The notes beneath the pieces are model-generated. The model did not search any database. It worked only from the letters and a program-made list of their open reading frames with translations, and was not told where the DNA came from. A stretch of DNA of 7,615 bases from GCA-2731375 sp964462145 (GTDB lineage: Bacteria > Pseudomonadota > Alphaproteobacteria > GCA-2731375). The position numbers were made by a program, and so were the translations under genes. Shown here in pieces: positions 5,748 through 7,615 of this stretch (the stretch's first letter is position 1; every line of letters starts with the position of its first letter). Location: the NCBI GenBank assembly GCA_964462145.1, contig CAYWYB010000271.1, positions 1 through 7,615 on the forward strand. Reading direction: 5' to 3'.

Positions 5748-6233
5748 ATGACGATTTCGGTTGGCGATAAAATGCCCTCGGGCAGCTTGATGACCATGGG
5801 CGAGAATGGGCCCGAAGCGGTTTCCACGGACGAGATGTTCGGCGGCAAGAAAGTGGTGCTGTTCGGCCTGCCCGGCACCTTCACGCCGACCTGCTCGGCC
5901 CAGCACGTACCCAGTTATGTGGAAAACCACACCGCCCTGGCGGCCAAGGGTATCGATGCGGTTGGTTGCATGGCGGTCAACGACGCCTTTGTCATGGGCG
6001 CCTGGGGCAAGGACCAGCAGGTGGGCAACAAGGTCACCATGCTGGCCGACGGCAGTGCCGATTACACCAAGGCCTTGGGCTTGGAGCTGGATTTGACCGC
6101 CCGTGGCATGGGCCTGCGTTGCACGCGCTTTGCCATTGTCGTGGATGACGGCACGGTCAGCGCCGTCCAGGTGGAAGACAATCCGGGCGGTATCGAGAAA
6201 ACCGGCGCCCTGGCTATCCTGGATATTCTATAG
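5748..6233 (+). CDS. Prx5-type (type II) peroxiredoxin
   Basis: 161-residue thiol peroxidase of the Prx5 / type II subfamily, which reduces hydrogen peroxide and alkyl hydroperoxides. The active-site motif is PGTFTPTCS (42-50): P42, T46 and the peroxidatic cysteine C49. The conserved arginine of the site is in LRCTRF (R124 or R127). The MAVNDAFVMGAWGKD block (75-89), just after C74, is characteristic of the subfamily, and C74 matches the second cysteine of human PRDX5. The C-terminal resolving cysteine of PRDX5 (Cys151) has no equivalent here; the corresponding region reads GGIEKTGALAIL. A 1-Cys mechanism with glutaredoxin/glutathione or thioredoxin as reductant is therefore more likely, though C125 could also play a part. 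No signal peptide is seen, so it is cytoplasmic. The gene lies 167 bases after the DsbD-like gene and ends at a strong terminator. Confidence 0.95.
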   Translation: MTISVGDKMPSGSLMTMGENGPEAVSTDEMFGGKKVVLFGLPGTFTPTCSAQHVPSYVENHTALAAKGIDAVGCMAVNDAFVMGAWGKDQQVGNKVTMLADGSADYTKALGLELDLTARGMGLRCTRFAIVVDDGTVSAVQVEDNPGGIEKTGALAILDIL

Positions 6234-6244
6234 GATCAGCGAAC

Positions 6245-6286
6245 AAAAAAAGGCGCCCCGGCGGTCATTCCGCCGGGGCGTTTTTT
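6245..6286. terminator. Bidirectional rho-independent terminator
   Basis: A perfect 11-bp GC-rich stem, CGCCCCGGCGG (6254-6264) with CCGCCGGGGCG (6270-6280), has a 5-base loop. It is followed by six T (6281-6286) on the plus strand and preceded by seven A (6245-6251), which become a T-run on the minus strand. It can therefore stop both the peroxiredoxin transcript and the converging transcript of the regulator gene, whose TAA stop overlaps the T-run. Confidence 0.95.
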
Positions 6287-6773
6287 ATGTCTCATCAGGA
6301 ATTCGGCTGCGCACAGCGGCGCGCATGGCCGCGACGGCGGCCAATAACTCGTCAACTTCCTTCAACAGACCGGGCGCTTCCTGGGCATCGATTTCGCCAT
6401 CATCGGCCAGATATTCACCGGCCCGATGAAAGACGTCGCCGGCTTCCTTGCCGATGGAGGTCAGATGGTCCATCCAGCCTCCCGCCGCCTCGACCGATGG
6501 CAGCTGCAATAGCAGCGCATCGTGTTCAGCCGCCAGATGCTCGGTCACCGGCATTTCCCCCGCCGCCTTTTCCAGGGCCAGAACCACATCAAGGGGCATG
6601 TGCCGCTCGTCGTAGCGCGGGTTGCCGTATTCGGACAATGTGGACTTGGAGACCCGGCAGGCCGCGGCCGCCTTGGCCTCGCCGCCAACCGCGTGCAGCA
6701 AGGCCCGCACCGCCGATTTTACATCGCCATAACGCTCGGGATGAAATGCATGAATTCTGCTGGAATTACTCAT
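6285..6773 (-). CDS. CII/CP76-like helix-turn-helix protein
   Basis: 162-residue protein. Its N-terminal half resembles the Phage_CP76 / phage regulatory CII-like family (PF06892). Residues about 20-75 run VGGEAKAAAACRVSKSTLSEYGNPRYDERHMPLDVVLALEKAAGEMPVTEHLA, in which AAAACRVSKSTLSEYGNP is the helix-turn-helix and MPLDVVLALEKAAG is the family's following segment. The C-terminal half (about 85-155) is helical, rich in acidic residues and alanine, and not recognised. I chose ATG 6773, with GGCGGGG upstream, because the domain begins soon after it. ATG 6827 would add 18 residues but has no ribosome-binding site and lies against the AT-rich putative promoter region. The gene converges on the peroxiredoxin gene and is divergent from qmcA. 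No other phage gene is present, so it looks like a chromosomal, domesticated regulator. Its targets are unknown. Confidence 0.7.
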   Translation of the reverse strand: MSNSSRIHAFHPERYGDVKSAVRALLHAVGGEAKAAAACRVSKSTLSEYGNPRYDERHMPLDVVLALEKAAGEMPVTEHLAAEHDALLLQLPSVEAAGGWMDHLTSIGKEAGDVFHRAGEYLADDGEIDAQEAPGLLKEVDELLAAVAAMRAAVRSRIPDET

Positions 6774-6879
6774 GTCCGGACTTCGCCCCGCCATTTCCGC
6801 CATCATTTCGGTTGTCGTCGACGGCATTTATGTAAAACTATGGAATAGCGCAAATCTGATTGCACCAAATTAATGACCC

Positions 6880-6884
6880 AGGGA
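6880..6884 (+). promoter_or_regulatory. Ribosome-binding site of qmcA
   Basis: AGGGA lies 7 bases before the ATG at 6892 and supports that start. Confidence 0.65.
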
Positions 6885-6891
6885 TATTAGC

Positions 6892-7615
6892 ATGTATTTC
6901 AGCATCGACGGCTCAACCATCTTTGTTTTTGTCCTGGTCCTGCTTGCCATCATCATCGTGATCGCGGGCGTCAAGGCGGTGCCCCAGGGCATGGAATATA
7001 CGGTTGAACGCTTTGGCCGCTACACCCGCACCTTGCCGCCCGGCCTGCACCTGATCGTGCCTATTGTTGACCGCCTCGGTGCCAAGATGAACATGATGGA
7101 ACAGGTTCTAGACGTACCGACCCAGGAAGTGATTACCAAGGACAATGCCATGGTGGCGGTGGACGGCATCGTCTTTTTCCAGGTGCTGGACGCCGCCGCC
7201 GCGGCCTATGAAGTCAGCCAGCTGGAGCGGGCCATCCTGAACCTGACCATGACCAACATCCGTACGGTCATGGGCAGCATGGATCTGGATGAATTGCTGT
7301 CCAAGCGCGATGAAATCAATCACCGCCTGCTGACCGTTGTCGATGACGCCACCTCGCCCTGGGGCATCAAGGTGACGCGGATCGAGATCAAGGATATCGC
7401 GCCGCCACGGGATCTGGTCGATGCCATGGCCCGGCAGATGAAGGCGGAGCGGGAAAAACGCGCCAGCATCCTGGAAGCCGAAGGCACCCGGGCAGCGGAA
7501 ATTCTATGCGCCGAGGGTGAGAAGCAGGCCGCCATTCTGGAAGCCGAGGGCCGGCGTGAATCGGCATTCCGCGCTGCCGAGGTACGGGAGAGGGAAGCAC
7601 AGTCCGAAGTCATTG
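6892..7615 (+). CDS. qmcA: QmcA-like SPFH/Band 7 membrane protein, 3' end outside window
   Basis: First 241 residues of an SPFH (stomatin/prohibitin/flotillin/HflK) family protein, open to the right edge; the family is usually about 300 residues. One membrane helix (about 9-27) is followed by the Band 7 domain: VKAVPQGMEYTVERFGRY (27-44), NMMEQVLDVPTQEVITKDNAMV (67-88), YEVSQLERAILNLTMTNIRTVMGSMDLDELLS (106-137) and PWGIKVTRIEIKDI (156-169). The match to E. coli QmcA is close in all these blocks. From about 191 to 234 an 11-residue repeat runs four times (ASILEAEGTRA, AEILCAEGEKQ, AAILEAEGRRE, SAFRAAEVRER), the coiled-coil segment that builds SPFH cage walls. QmcA forms large membrane assemblies; its role in E. 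coli is linked to membrane quality control with FtsH and HtpX. Partner nfeD genes commonly lie beside such genes but would be outside the window. Confidence 0.93.
   Translation, partial: MYFSIDGSTIFVFVLVLLAIIIVIAGVKAVPQGMEYTVERFGRYTRTLPPGLHLIVPIVDRLGAKMNMMEQVLDVPTQEVITKDNAMVAVDGIVFFQVLDAAAAAYEVSQLERAILNLTMTNIRTVMGSMDLDELLSKRDEINHRLLTVVDDATSPWGIKVTRIEIKDIAPPRDLVDAMARQMKAEREKRASILEAEGTRAAEILCAEGEKQAAILEAEGRRESAFRAAEVREREAQSEVI

Noticed and set aside
6285..6827. Prophage remnant around the CII-like gene
   Set aside because: No integrase, structural, lysis or attachment sequences are seen, and both neighbours are housekeeping genes.
6860..6888. TTGCAC ... GATATT pair as the qmcA promoter
   Set aside because: The ribosome-binding site lies inside the spacer and the transcript would begin after the ATG, so it cannot serve the normal start.

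Overview
The window reads as ordinary, gene-dense chromosome of an alphaproteobacterium, most plausibly a Rhodospirillales-type organism. The evidence is GC-rich coding sequence, a bacterial type A RNase P RNA, and a set of alphaproteobacterial-looking genes: YqgE, a stand-alone DsbD-alpha-like protein, a Prx5-type peroxiredoxin, a CII/CP76-like regulator and QmcA. No taxonomic marker was compared, so the placement is an inference. I found no integrase, transposase, tRNA, CRISPR array or recognisable defence system.

Left part (1-3960), all on the minus strand. Read in transcription order, an ArsR-family regulator is followed by a DUF318/ArsP-like permease (4-nt overlap), then an 88-nt gap, then fdhD, mobA (8-nt overlap) and an AmpD-like amidase (4-nt overlap). 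RNase P RNA comes last and runs off the left edge; its likely promoter overlaps the amidase stop region. FdhD (sulfur transfer to the molybdenum cofactor of formate dehydrogenase) and MobA (GMP attachment to molybdopterin) are functionally linked. A metalloid-type regulator and efflux-type permease upstream of them is less expected.

Middle part (3968-6286). yqgE (minus) is divergent from a secreted DsbD-alpha-domain protein (plus), separated by a short AT-rich region full of nested inverted repeats. A Prx5-type peroxiredoxin follows, preceded by a putative promoter and a four-unit tandem repeat of about 14 bp. A strong bidirectional terminator closes the peroxiredoxin gene and the oppositely oriented gene next to it.

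Right part (6285-7615). A small CII/CP76-like helix-turn-helix protein (minus) is divergent from qmcA (plus), an SPFH/Band 7 membrane protein cut by the right edge.

The proteins belong to known families, and I do not see an undescribed multi-gene system. The best candidates for something undescribed are non-coding: the 14-bp tandem array before the peroxiredoxin, a perfect 16-bp tandem duplication before fdhD that shares a similar core (CAGTYMACTT), and the nested palindromes between yqgE and the DsbD-like gene.
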